Shown here piece by piece: positions 34,574 through 42,124 of a DNA stretch of 64,000 bases. The stretch comes from Rhodopseudomonas palustris JSC-3b (GTDB lineage: Bacteria; Pseudomonadota; Alphaproteobacteria; Rhizobiales; Xanthobacteraceae): contig KI632513.1 of the NCBI GenBank assembly GCA_000504425.1, positions 916,970 through 980,969 of the forward strand, written 5' to 3'. The position numbers and the translations under genes are program-made. How positions within the stretch are numbered: position 1 is the first letter of the stretch; every line of letters begins with the position of its first letter. The notes beneath the pieces were generated by a model. The model was not told the origin of the DNA. It searched no databases and was given only the letters and a program-made list of their open reading frames with translations.

Positions 34574-35365
34574 TCAGGCCGGCAACACCGCCACGATCTC
34601 CATGGTGCGCGGATTGACCACGATGATCTCACCGCGGGCCAGGAAGAACTCGTAGCCGCGCCAATCGGGATAGATCGTGATGATCTCCGAGGGCAGCGGA
34701 TGGAAGCGCACCTCTCGCGGCACCCTTGTGCCGACCGCGATGTTGAAGTTGACGTTGGTGGCCGGCTCGATCCGCTGCTGTTTGATCACGGTGGTGATCC
34801 GGGTGCGCTGATCGGCCGACAGCTTGGCGCCGCCGCCGGCCTGCCCGGTGGTGGTGGACCGGCTGTCGTCATCGCCGCGTTGCTCGGCGGCGTTGCGATC
34901 TTCGCGCATCCGGTCGCTGGAACGCATGTCCTTGTCCGACTTGGTGCTGTCCGACTTGGTGCTGTCGCGATCCGACCTGATGTTGGACTTCGATCCGTCC
35001 TGAGCGCTGTCGCGATCCGACTTCATGTTGGATTTGGAGCCATCCTGAGCGCGTTGGCTGCGGTCACGATCGCCATCCTTCCCGGTGCTTTGGCCGGTGG
35101 TCTGGCTGGATTTGGCACCATCCCGCATCGAGTCGCTCGATTTCATGCCGGACTCTGATCCGCGGCCCGAGTCGGCGCCTTTGCTGGTTCCGAGGTTGTC
35201 GCGGCTGCTCGGCGAGCTGGCGCCGCCCTGCGATGACGGGCTGCCGCTCTGCTGGGCGGCGCCACCACTTCCACCCATCGATCCGCCACCCGTTCCCTGG
35301 GCGTAGACCACGCCGCCGCTGGCAAGCATCGCAACAGTGGCGGCCGAAATCAGGAAACGATTCAT
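34574..35365 (-). CDS. Secreted DUF1236-domain protein with charged repeats
   Basis: 263 residues from ATG 35365, preceded by GAGGAG. Signal peptide (about 1-22, ending VVYAQ), then a Gly/Ser-rich and charged disordered region (about 25-180) with tandem near-repeats of the type DGSKSNMKSDRDSAQ and TKSDSTKSD, then a DUF1236 domain at the C-terminus (about 195-263; TRITTVIKQQRIEPATNVNF, LPSEIITIYPDWRGYEFFLA). DUF1236 proteins are common, often multicopy, in Bradyrhizobiaceae and unassigned. Probably periplasmic. A candidate general-stress promoter lies upstream (see findings). Confidence 0.88.
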   Translation of the reverse strand: MNRFLISAATVAMLASGGVVYAQGTGGGSMGGSGGAAQQSGSPSSQGGASSPSSRDNLGTSKGADSGRGSESGMKSSDSMRDGAKSSQTTGQSTGKDGDRDRSQRAQDGSKSNMKSDRDSAQDGSKSNIRSDRDSTKSDSTKSDKDMRSSDRMREDRNAAEQRGDDDSRSTTTGQAGGGAKLSADQRTRITTVIKQQRIEPATNVNFNIAVGTRVPREVRFHPLPSEIITIYPDWRGYEFFLARGEIIVVNPRTMEIVAVLPA

Positions 35366-35620
35366 TGCACTCTCCTCGCGTTTGCACTGCCCGCCGAACA
35401 AACAACAACCGGCGGGGCGCGTTCCGGAGTTCCGTGAGTGCCAGCAACTTTGTTTTCTGAACGCCGCCTGCGCGGGGCGAAATCAGATGCCGACCCCCGC
35501 GGCCATAGTCACTATTCAGCGAAACCACAGAGTTCGCCGTGGCGATGTCGTGACCTCTATGCGATAGTTCTGTGACACTCTTAATCCCGGTGGTACCCGG
35601 CTGGGTTCAGGAGCACGGTC

Positions 35621-35848
35621 ATGGCGCTCTACATCGTAAAATTCTTCAAGGAGATCCTTGGGGAGAATGGCCGGCAATCCGAGGTCTGTCAGAGCTTCGT
35701 TGAAGTCGAGGCCGACAACAGCGGCGAGGCCTGCGAAAAGGCCAAGAAGCGGTTTTGCGAGTCCGAGCGGCTCGATCATTGGTCGCTGCATGCCGACCGG
35801 CTGCATGTCAGCGAATGCGAACGGCCTGCCGCCACGCCGCATCCCTAA
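35621..35848 (+). CDS. Small conserved-looking protein, 75 residues
   Basis: ATG 35621 has AGGAG seven bases upstream. The protein begins ALYIVKFFKEILGENG and has an amphipathic pattern with three Cys (SEVCQSF, GEACEKAKKRFCES) and no signal peptide. It reads like a compact alpha/beta domain rather than a random frame: balanced charge and regular hydrophobic spacing. I do not recognise the family. It is divergent from the DUF1236 gene and stands alone. Confidence 0.7.
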   Translation: MALYIVKFFKEILGENGRQSEVCQSFVEVEADNSGEACEKAKKRFCESERLDHWSLHADRLHVSECERPAATPHP

Positions 35849-35940
35849 CGCCTGTTTGCCAGCAAGCTGCAAGGTGTTCTCTAATCATCGTGCTACGCGC
35901 GGGCCGCTTGTGGTGGCTGCCTGTTGGTCTGTGATCAATA

Positions 35941-35974
35941 CAAAAAAGGCCGGCGCCGCGAACGACGCCGGCCT
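35941..35974 (-). terminator. Rho-independent terminator of the DsbA-like gene
   Basis: Perfect 9-bp stem AGGCCGGCG (35947-35955) with CGCCGGCCT (35966-35974), followed on the minus strand by TTTTTT. Confidence 0.9.
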
Positions 35975-35998
35975 GATGGCCAGATCAGAGTCGAGTGA

Positions 35999-36766
35999 TT
36001 AGCAGGACGGCTTGCCGCAGCGCGCGATGTTGATCTTCTCGCGCAGCGTCGAGTGGCCGACCGCGCCGATCACCACTTGGTTGCCGATCACGTAGCTCGG
36101 CGTGCCGTTCATGCCCATCGCTTCGGCGAGCTTAAAATTCTCTTCGATGGTGGCGCGCACTTCCGGGCTCGCCATGTCCTTTTCCAGCCGCGCCATGTCG
36201 AGGCCGGCGTCCTTGGCGGCGGCCATGGCGCGCGCCTTGTCAGCCTGACCGCGGCCGTTCAGCAGCTTTTGGTGGAAGTCGAGATATTTTTGGCCGGTCG
36301 GGTCCTGCATGCGCACCGCGATCGCGACCTGCGCGGCCTCCATCGAGGTCGGCCCCAGCACCGGGAACTCTTTCAGCACCACTTTGAGCTTCGGGTCGTC
36401 CTTGAGCAGCGCCATCATGTCGATCATGGCGCGTTTGCAATAGCCGCAATTGTAGTCGAAGAACTCGACCATGGTGACGTCGCCGGCGCGGTTGCCGATC
36501 GTGACGCCGCGCGGCGAATTGAAGATCGTGTCGGCGTTCTCGGCGATCGCCGCCTTGTGCTTTTCGGCCTCGGCGAGCGCCTGGCGCTTGTTCAGCTCGG
36601 CCGACACTTCTTCGAGCACTTCCGGGTGCGACAGCAGATAGCCGCGCACGATCGATTCGATCTCCTTGCGCTGGGCATCACTGAAAGTCGGCTCGCTGGC
36701 GAGCGCGGGCATGGCGCCAAGCGCGAATGCGAGCAGGGCAGGAGCGGCGAAGCGGGCGGCGGACAT
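35999..36766 (-). CDS. DsbA-family periplasmic thiol-disulfide oxidoreductase
   Basis: 255 residues from ATG 36766 (AAGGA eight bases upstream; the longer frame to 36916 is not supported). Signal peptide (about 1-23), a helical N-terminal extension (about 28-85, like Com1/ScsC/BdbD-type proteins), then a thioredoxin fold with active site Cys107-Gly-Tyr-Cys110 in FDYNCGYCKRAM and cis-Pro in GTPSYVIG. Two additional Cys lie at the extreme C-terminus (ARCGKPSC). The extension suggests oligomerisation and an isomerase or reductase role rather than simple DsbA oxidation. Adjacent to the M48 protease in Rhizobiales generally. Confidence 0.94.
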   Translation of the reverse strand: MSAARFAAPALLAFALGAMPALASEPTFSDAQRKEIESIVRGYLLSHPEVLEEVSAELNKRQALAEAEKHKAAIAENADTIFNSPRGVTIGNRAGDVTMVEFFDYNCGYCKRAMIDMMALLKDDPKLKVVLKEFPVLGPTSMEAAQVAIAVRMQDPTGQKYLDFHQKLLNGRGQADKARAMAAAKDAGLDMARLEKDMASPEVRATIEENFKLAEAMGMNGTPSYVIGNQVVIGAVGHSTLREKINIARCGKPSC

Positions 36767-37000
36767 GGGCGAAATCCTTTTGGGAATTGCTCGATTGGCG
36801 AATGAGCCGCGACGATGCGGCTCCAATGGACGCAATGTGAACCGGCATACGCCCTCGGCGGGAGGCGCACAGCCCCGGGAATGGTCGACAAGCGAGTTCG
36901 GGCCGATCCCTATCACAAACGGAGGGCTCCTTGACAGAGCCGGAGCGCCGCCATCGCCGCGGCGCTTGGTCCGCCTGATCGCCGGCCGGGGGCTGCGGCG

Positions 37001-38410
37001 CTATTTGTCAGAACCCGGCGGCTTGGCGGCGACGATGTCGTCGGCTTTGACCCAGCCCGGTGATCCCACTGGGAACCGGGTTTTGGCGCGGGCGGCCAGT
37101 TCGCGTGCGGTCTTGTTGTCACCGCGCAAAAACGCCGCTTGCGCCGCGGCAAGGTCGGCCTGGGCGTAGTCGCCCTTGCGGCCATAGGCCATGGCGAGCT
37201 GCGAATAGCCGAGCGGCGCCTCGTTCTCGCGCGCCAGCGCGTTGCGCAGCAGCCGGATCGCTTCGTCGGTCGAGGCCGGGTTGTTGCTGGCGACCATCGC
37301 CTGACCGAGCAGCATCTCGATCAGCGGCGCGCCGCCCGACAGCTGCACCGCCTTGCGCAGCGACGGGATCGCTTCGGCCGGCCGCGCGCCTTCCAGCAGC
37401 GCCTGGCCGCGCAGCTCGTGGAAATAGGGATTGTTGGGTTGGGCCTGGATCAGCGTATCGATCTGGCTGAGTGCCGAGCGCAAATCGCCATGCAGATAGG
37501 TGCTGATGGCGCGGGCATAGCGCGCCGGCAGGCTGTCATTGGAGGGCGGATAGCGCCGCGACACCGTATCGGGCTTTTCCATAAAACCCGACGTTTTGGC
37601 GCGCATCATGTCGTGGCGCAGTTGCAGCGCCGGATCGTCCTTCTTGTCCCAATAGGTGCTGGAGCGCGCCAGTTCTTCCAGCGCGCGCACGCGCTCGGCG
37701 GGCATCGGGTGTGACTGCGCGTAGGGATCGGCGCCGCGCGCCGCGAACAGGCTTTCGCTGCTGAAGCGCTGAAACGTCTCATACATGCCGCGCGGCGACT
37801 GGCCGGTGGCGGTCAGGAATTTGACGCCGGCACGGTCGGCGTTTTCCTCCTGCTGGCGCTGATAGGACAACAGGTTGCGGCGGATCATCTCCTGCGGCGC
37901 GCTGAGCGCAGCCATGCCGATATTGCTGCCAGAGCTGTTCGGGCCGGTCTTGGAGCCGGCGACCATGGCGCCGACCCCGAGCAGCATCGCGACGATCATC
38001 TGGGTCTGGGCCTGCGCCAATTGCTCGCGCAGTTTTGACAGATGGCCGCCGGCCAGATGCCCGGTCTCGTGCGCCAGCACCCCGATCAGCTGGTTCGGGG
38101 TCTGCGACTGCATCAGTGCGCCGTAATTGACAAAAATCCGGCGGCCGTCAGCGACGAAGGCGTTGAAGCTCGGATCGTTGATGATCGCGACCTGAATATT
38201 GTGCTTCTCAAGCCCCGCGGTGCGCAGCAGCGGCCTAGTATAATCGCGCAGCAATTGCTCGATTTCGGTGTCGCGCAGCAGCCGCGGGCCGGGACCCTGC
38301 GCCTTGGCGGGCAGCGGCGGCAGCGCCATGGCGACCGTGACCACGCACGCCACCAATTGGCCCAGCAGTCGGCGCAAGGGGGCGCGATGGGAGCTTTGCA
38401 GTTTCGTCAT
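37001..38410 (-). CDS. Periplasmic M48 metalloprotease with TPR repeats (BepA-like)
   Basis: 469 residues. Signal peptide (about 1-38), M48 peptidase domain with zinc motif His114-Glu115-x-x-His118 (LAHETGHLAGGH) and third ligand Glu in QRQQEENADRAG, then TPR-like helical repeats (about 310-440; ARYARAISTYLHGDLRSALSQ, NPYFHELRGQALLEGARPAEA). This is the BepA/LoiP-type arrangement that degrades misassembled outer-membrane proteins or helps LptD and BamA assembly. Full length. The window encodes several barrel proteins that could be clients. Start ATG 38410. Confidence 0.94.
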   Translation of the reverse strand: MTKLQSSHRAPLRRLLGQLVACVVTVAMALPPLPAKAQGPGPRLLRDTEIEQLLRDYTRPLLRTAGLEKHNIQVAIINDPSFNAFVADGRRIFVNYGALMQSQTPNQLIGVLAHETGHLAGGHLSKLREQLAQAQTQMIVAMLLGVGAMVAGSKTGPNSSGSNIGMAALSAPQEMIRRNLLSYQRQQEENADRAGVKFLTATGQSPRGMYETFQRFSSESLFAARGADPYAQSHPMPAERVRALEELARSSTYWDKKDDPALQLRHDMMRAKTSGFMEKPDTVSRRYPPSNDSLPARYARAISTYLHGDLRSALSQIDTLIQAQPNNPYFHELRGQALLEGARPAEAIPSLRKAVQLSGGAPLIEMLLGQAMVASNNPASTDEAIRLLRNALARENEAPLGYSQLAMAYGRKGDYAQADLAAAQAAFLRGDNKTARELAARAKTRFPVGSPGWVKADDIVAAKPPGSDK

Positions 38411-38521
38411 TGGCCACGGTTCATTTGCGGGATATGCCCTAGCATGCCGTCGAATGGGGCGGCATAGCGGCGGGGCTCATGGAGGCCCTGGTCGGCCAAG
38501 ACCTGGAGATAGCAGATTCCG

Positions 38522-39724
38522 ATGCTGGATGCGACCACCACCGACCACAATCGCGAAACGCTCGCAAGGCTGCTGGCGCCGTCGGCGCGCAGCGATGTTC
38601 CGCCATTCATGGTGATGGATGTGATGGCTGCGGCCGAGCGCATCGAAGCCGCCGGCGGTCATGTGATCCATTGCGAGGTCGGACAACCGGCCGCGCCGGC
38701 GCCGCGCGCCGCGATCGCTGCCGCGCATGCCGCGCTCGATCAGAACCGCATCGATTATACGTCCGCACTCGGCATCGCGCCGCTGCGGGCGCGGATCGCG
38801 CAGCACTATCAGGACGTCTATCGCTGCAACGTGCCGGCCGAGCGCGTGGTGGTCACCACCGGATCGTCTGCGGCGTTCGTGCTGGCATTTCTGTCGATGT
38901 TCGAGCCGGGCGATCGGGTCGCGGTCACCGTGCCGGGCTATCCGCCCTATCGCCATATCCTCAAGGCGCTGGGCTGCGTGCCGGTCGAGATCGAGACCCA
39001 CGCCGACACCCGCTACGCCTTGACCGGCGAGGCGCTTTTGGCGGCGCATCGCCAGGCGCCGCTCAAGGGCGTGCTGGTCGCCAGCCCCGGCAATCCGACC
39101 GGCACGATGATGACGCGCGAAGCGCTGGCCGATCTGATCGCGGTCGCCGAGCGCGAGGGCATCAAGTTCATTTCTGACGAGATCTATCACGGCCTCGACT
39201 ACGCGTTTCCGGCCGTCAGTGCGGCGGAACTGTCGCCGCATGCGGTGGTGATCAACTCGTTCTCAAAATACTTCTGCATGACCGGCTGGCGCGTCGGCTG
39301 GATGGTGGTGCCCGACGCCTTGGTGCGGCCGATCGAGCGGCTGCATCAAAACCTGGCGATCTCGGTGCCGACGCTGTCGCAGATCGCGGCCGCCGCGGCC
39401 TTTGAAGGGCGCGAGGAAATGGAGGCGGTGAAGCGTGGCTATCAGCTCAACCGCGAAATTCTGATCAACGGCTTGCCGCAGGCGGGTCTGACTGAATTCC
39501 TGCCGGCCGATGGCGCGTTCTATCTCTATGCCGACGTATCAAAGTTCACGGCAGATAGTGCTGAGTTCGCCCAGCGAATGTTGGCCGAGGCGCGGGTGGC
39601 GGCAACGCCAGGCGTGGATTTCGATCCGGTGCGTGGCCGGAACTTTATACGCTTCTCGTATGCGCGCTCTGCGGACGACATGCGTGAGGCGGTGGCGCGT
39701 ATTGGCCGCTGGCTGGGACGTTAA
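38522..39724 (+). CDS. PLP-dependent class I/II aminotransferase
   Basis: About 400 residues, aspartate-aminotransferase fold type I. The pyridoxal-phosphate lysine is Lys249 in NSFSKYFCMTGWRVGW; other motifs are VVTTGSSAAF, SPGNPTGTMM and FISDEIYHGLDY. Substrate cannot be set from sequence; aspartate, aromatic amino acids or an alanine-type substrate are possible. Start ATG 38522 has only a distant GGAG; an internal start at Met30 (MVMDVMAAAERIEAAG) is possible. Cytosolic. Divergent from the M48 gene. Confidence 0.93.
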   Translation: MLDATTTDHNRETLARLLAPSARSDVPPFMVMDVMAAAERIEAAGGHVIHCEVGQPAAPAPRAAIAAAHAALDQNRIDYTSALGIAPLRARIAQHYQDVYRCNVPAERVVVTTGSSAAFVLAFLSMFEPGDRVAVTVPGYPPYRHILKALGCVPVEIETHADTRYALTGEALLAAHRQAPLKGVLVASPGNPTGTMMTREALADLIAVAEREGIKFISDEIYHGLDYAFPAVSAAELSPHAVVINSFSKYFCMTGWRVGWMVVPDALVRPIERLHQNLAISVPTLSQIAAAAAFEGREEMEAVKRGYQLNREILINGLPQAGLTEFLPADGAFYLYADVSKFTADSAEFAQRMLAEARVAATPGVDFDPVRGRNFIRFSYARSADDMREAVARIGRWLGR

Positions 39725-39822
39725 TCACTACGATCCTACGTGATCGTGCGATTCCAAGCTTGATCTGAGCGGCATTTCGTCGCTATAGCCGGCTGCGAAT
39801 AATTCCTTCCCGGAGAATTCGT

Positions 39823-40437
39823 TTGCCGATCAGCCTTTCAGCGCCGCGACGTGCGCATGTCGCGCTTGCGGCGATGCTCTGGCCGCAGCGCGCAGAGCAA
39901 TTCCCCAACTGGTTGCGTCTTTCTGTTCTGATCGTTTTCGGCACCGCGCTGCTGTCGGTCTCGGCCAAGGCCAATCTGCCATTGCCGCTGGTACCAATGA
40001 CGTTGCAGTCGTTGATGGTGCTGCTGATCGGCGCCGTCTATGGCGCGCGCTTGGGCGCGGCCACCGTGTTCGCCTATGTGGCTGAAGGGGCGATCGGTCT
40101 GCCGGTGTTTGCGGGACCGACAGCTGGTCTTGCGGTGCTGATCGGGCCGAGCGGTGGTTATCTCGCCGGCTTTGTCGCTGCGGCCTTTGTGGTCGGCTGG
40201 CTCGCCGAACGCGGCGGCGATCGCACCATGCTGCGGCTGTTTGCCGTGATGGCGATCGGTCATTTCATCATTTTCGCGCTCGGCTTTGCCTGGCTTGCCT
40301 ACGGCCTTGAGTTTGAGGCCGAACGGGCTTGGCTGGTCGGCGTCCTGCCATTTCTCGGCGGCGCGCTCATCAAGAACGCGCTGGGAGCCTTTCTGCTGCC
40401 GACTATCCGACGTGGGCTCGATCGCCGTCATCGGTGA
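39823..40437 (+). CDS. bioY: Biotin ECF-transporter S component BioY
   Basis: 204 residues, six predicted membrane helices. Family motifs: LPLPLVPMTLQSLMVLLIGAVYGARLG and the G-rich EGAIGLPVFAGPTAGLAVLIGPSGGYLAGF region involved in biotin binding. The start appears to be TTG 39823 with GGAG seven bases upstream; the first ATG (39874) is poorly placed. No energising BioM/BioN genes are next to it, so it may work alone or with a shared ECF module. It supplies biotin used by AccB. Confidence 0.94.
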   Translation: MPISLSAPRRAHVALAAMLWPQRAEQFPNWLRLSVLIVFGTALLSVSAKANLPLPLVPMTLQSLMVLLIGAVYGARLGAATVFAYVAEGAIGLPVFAGPTAGLAVLIGPSGGYLAGFVAAAFVVGWLAERGGDRTMLRLFAVMAIGHFIIFALGFAWLAYGLEFEAERAWLVGVLPFLGGALIKNALGAFLLPTIRRGLDRRHR

Positions 40438-40495
40438 TCGCGGTCTTCGCCGCCGCTCAAGTTCTGCAATGACTGGGCCGACCGTATTGCCTGTG

Positions 40496-40513
40496 GTCGG
40501 GACGGTACCCGAC
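40496..40513. promoter_or_regulatory. Palindrome upstream of dctA
   Basis: Perfect GTCGGG (40496-40501) and CCCGAC (40508-40513) around ACGGTA, between bioY and dctA. It could be an operator or a weak terminator; I did not find a clear sigma-54 promoter (GG-N10-GC) here. Confidence 0.35.
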
Positions 40514-40557
40514 GTGACAACGACAGGCACATTCTGCGAGCGGATGGAGTGATCGCC

Positions 40558-41892
40558 ATGTCGACCACACAGATCAATGCCATGGGTACGATGCGCCGAA
40601 GCAAATCGAAGCCGTGGTACAAGGTTCTGTACATTCAGGTGCTGATTGCGATCATCGCCGGCGTGCTGATGGGCTGGCTGTGGCCTGATCTCGCCACCAA
40701 TGAATGGGTGAAGGCGCTCGGCGACGGCTTCATCAAGCTGATCAAGATGGTGATCGCGCCGATCATCTTCTGCACGGTGGTGTCGGGCATCGCGCATATT
40801 CAGGACGCCAGCAAGGTCGGCCGGGTTGGCATCAAGGCGCTGCTCTATTTTGAAGTGGTGTCGTCGTTTGCACTGCTGATCGGCCTTGTGGTCGGCAATC
40901 TCGTTCCGATCGGGCAGGGGCTCGGTGCCACCGGCGATGCCGGTGCGGTCGCCAAATACGTCAAGCAGGCGGAAGCGCAGAAGTCCGTCGATTTCGTGCT
41001 CAACATCATTCCCGACAGCGTGGTCGGCGCCTTTGCCAAGGGCGACATTCTGCAGGTGCTGCTGTTTGCGATCCTGTTCGGGTTCGCGCTGCTGACGCTT
41101 GGTGAGCGCGGTCATCGCGTGCGCGATGTGATCGACGATTGCGCGCATGCCGTGTTTGGCGTGATCGCCATCGTGATGAAGGCGGCACCGATCGGCGCGT
41201 TCGGCGCGATGGCTTACACGATCGGCAAATTCGGTCCGGCGGCGCTCGGCAATCTGATCGGTTTGATCGCGGTGTTTTACATCACCGCCGCGCTGTTCGT
41301 GTTCCTGGTGCTGGGGCTGATCGCTCGCGTGATCGGCTTCAACATCTTCAAGTTCCTCGGCTACATCAAGGACGAGCTGTTGATCGTGCTCGGCACCTCG
41401 TCCTCGGAAAGCGCGCTGCCGCAATTGATGGAAAAGCTCGAGCGGCTCGGCTGTTCGAAATCGGTGGTCGGCCTGGTGGTGCCGACCGGCTATTCCTTCA
41501 ACCTCGACGGCACCAATATCTATATGACGCTGGCCACGCTGTTCATCGCGCAGGCGCTCGGCGTCGATCTGACCTGGGGTGAGCAGCTCACGATTTTCGT
41601 GGTGGCAATGCTGACCTCGAAGGGCGCGAGCGGCGTTACTGGCGCCGGCTTCATCACGCTGGCCGCGACGCTCTCGGTGGTCAATCCGGCGCTGGTGCCG
41701 GGCATGGCGATCGTGTTCTCGGTCGATAAGTTCATGAGCGAGGTGCGGGCGCTGACCAACATCACCGGCAACGGCATCGCCACCGTGTTCGTGTCGTGGT
41801 GGGAAGGCGAACTCGATCGCGACAAGCTCAAGGCGGCGTTGAACCGCACGGTCGATCCATCGGACGTCGAAACCGCGGTGACCACCGGCTGA
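40558..41892 (+). CDS. dctA: C4-dicarboxylate:cation symporter DctA
   Basis: 444 residues of the DAACS (SLC1-like) family, eight helices plus two re-entrant hairpins. Motifs: [20 protein letters not shown], the serine-rich hairpin [30 protein letters not shown] and [14 protein letters not shown]. It imports succinate, fumarate and malate with protons or sodium. Start ATG 40558, nine bases after GGAG; a GTG at 40549 is also in frame. A strong 18-bp hairpin follows the stop. In rhizobia DctA is usually DctB/DctD-controlled; those genes are not here. Confidence 0.96.
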   Translation: MSTTQINAMGTMRRSKSKPWYKVLYIQVLIAIIAGVLMGWLWPDLATNEWVKALGDGFIKLIKMVIAPIIFCTVVSGIAHIQDASKVGRVGIKALLYFEVVSSFALLIGLVVGNLVPIGQGLGATGDAGAVAKYVKQAEAQKSVDFVLNIIPDSVVGAFAKGDILQVLLFAILFGFALLTLGERGHRVRDVIDDCAHAVFGVIAIVMKAAPIGAFGAMAYTIGKFGPAALGNLIGLIAVFYITAALFVFLVLGLIARVIGFNIFKFLGYIKDELLIVLGTSSSESALPQLMEKLERLGCSKSVVGLVVPTGYSFNLDGTNIYMTLATLFIAQALGVDLTWGEQLTIFVVAMLTSKGASGVTGAGFITLAATLSVVNPALVPGMAIVFSVDKFMSEVRALTNITGNGIATVFVSWWEGELDRDKLKAALNRTVDPSDVETAVTTG

Positions 41893-41905
41893 TTACCAAC
41901 ATCAA

Positions 41906-41947
41906 GTTAGAGCTTTGGTTCTGCCCCATCAGAACCAGAGCTCTAAC
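41906..41947 (+). terminator. 18-bp hairpin after dctA (family A repeat right half)
   Basis: Arms 41906-41923 and 41930-41947 pair over 18 bases with one G-U, loop CCCCAT; starts GTTAGAGCTTTGG. It matches the right half of the dispersed repeat at 14135-14223, so it is probably a repeat copy serving as terminator. Confidence 0.65.
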
Positions 41948-42010
41948 CGAGCGCCCCGCCGCAACTGATGGCGCGTGCGGCTAATACCATCGGGTCTCGT
42001 ATCATTGACC

Positions 42011-42035
42011 GTCATACCCGCGCTTATTGCGGGTA
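42011..42035 (+). repeat. REP-like palindrome, family B
   Basis: GTCATACCCGCGCTTATTGC and on; stem TACCCGC (42015-42021) with GCGGGTA (42029-42035). Related copies at 51339, 51391 (inverted) and 57400. Confidence 0.55.
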
Positions 42036-42069
42036 CCCTCCATCGACACTCACTCAGTCCATCGACCAA

Positions 42070-42100
42070 CAAAAAAGCCGCCCGGTGCTGCCGGGCGGCT
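42070..42100 (-). terminator. Rho-independent terminator of rne
   Basis: Perfect 10-bp stem AGCCGCCCGG (42076-42085) with CCGGGCGGCT (42091-42100), five-base loop, followed on the minus strand by TTTTTT. Confidence 0.92.
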
Positions 42101-42124
42101 TGTTGCTATCAGATGTGGGCCGGC

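Noticed and set aside
40510-40557. Sigma-54 promoter before dctA
   Set aside because: GGCACATTCTGC looks similar, but the GG-GC spacing is 8 rather than 10 bases.
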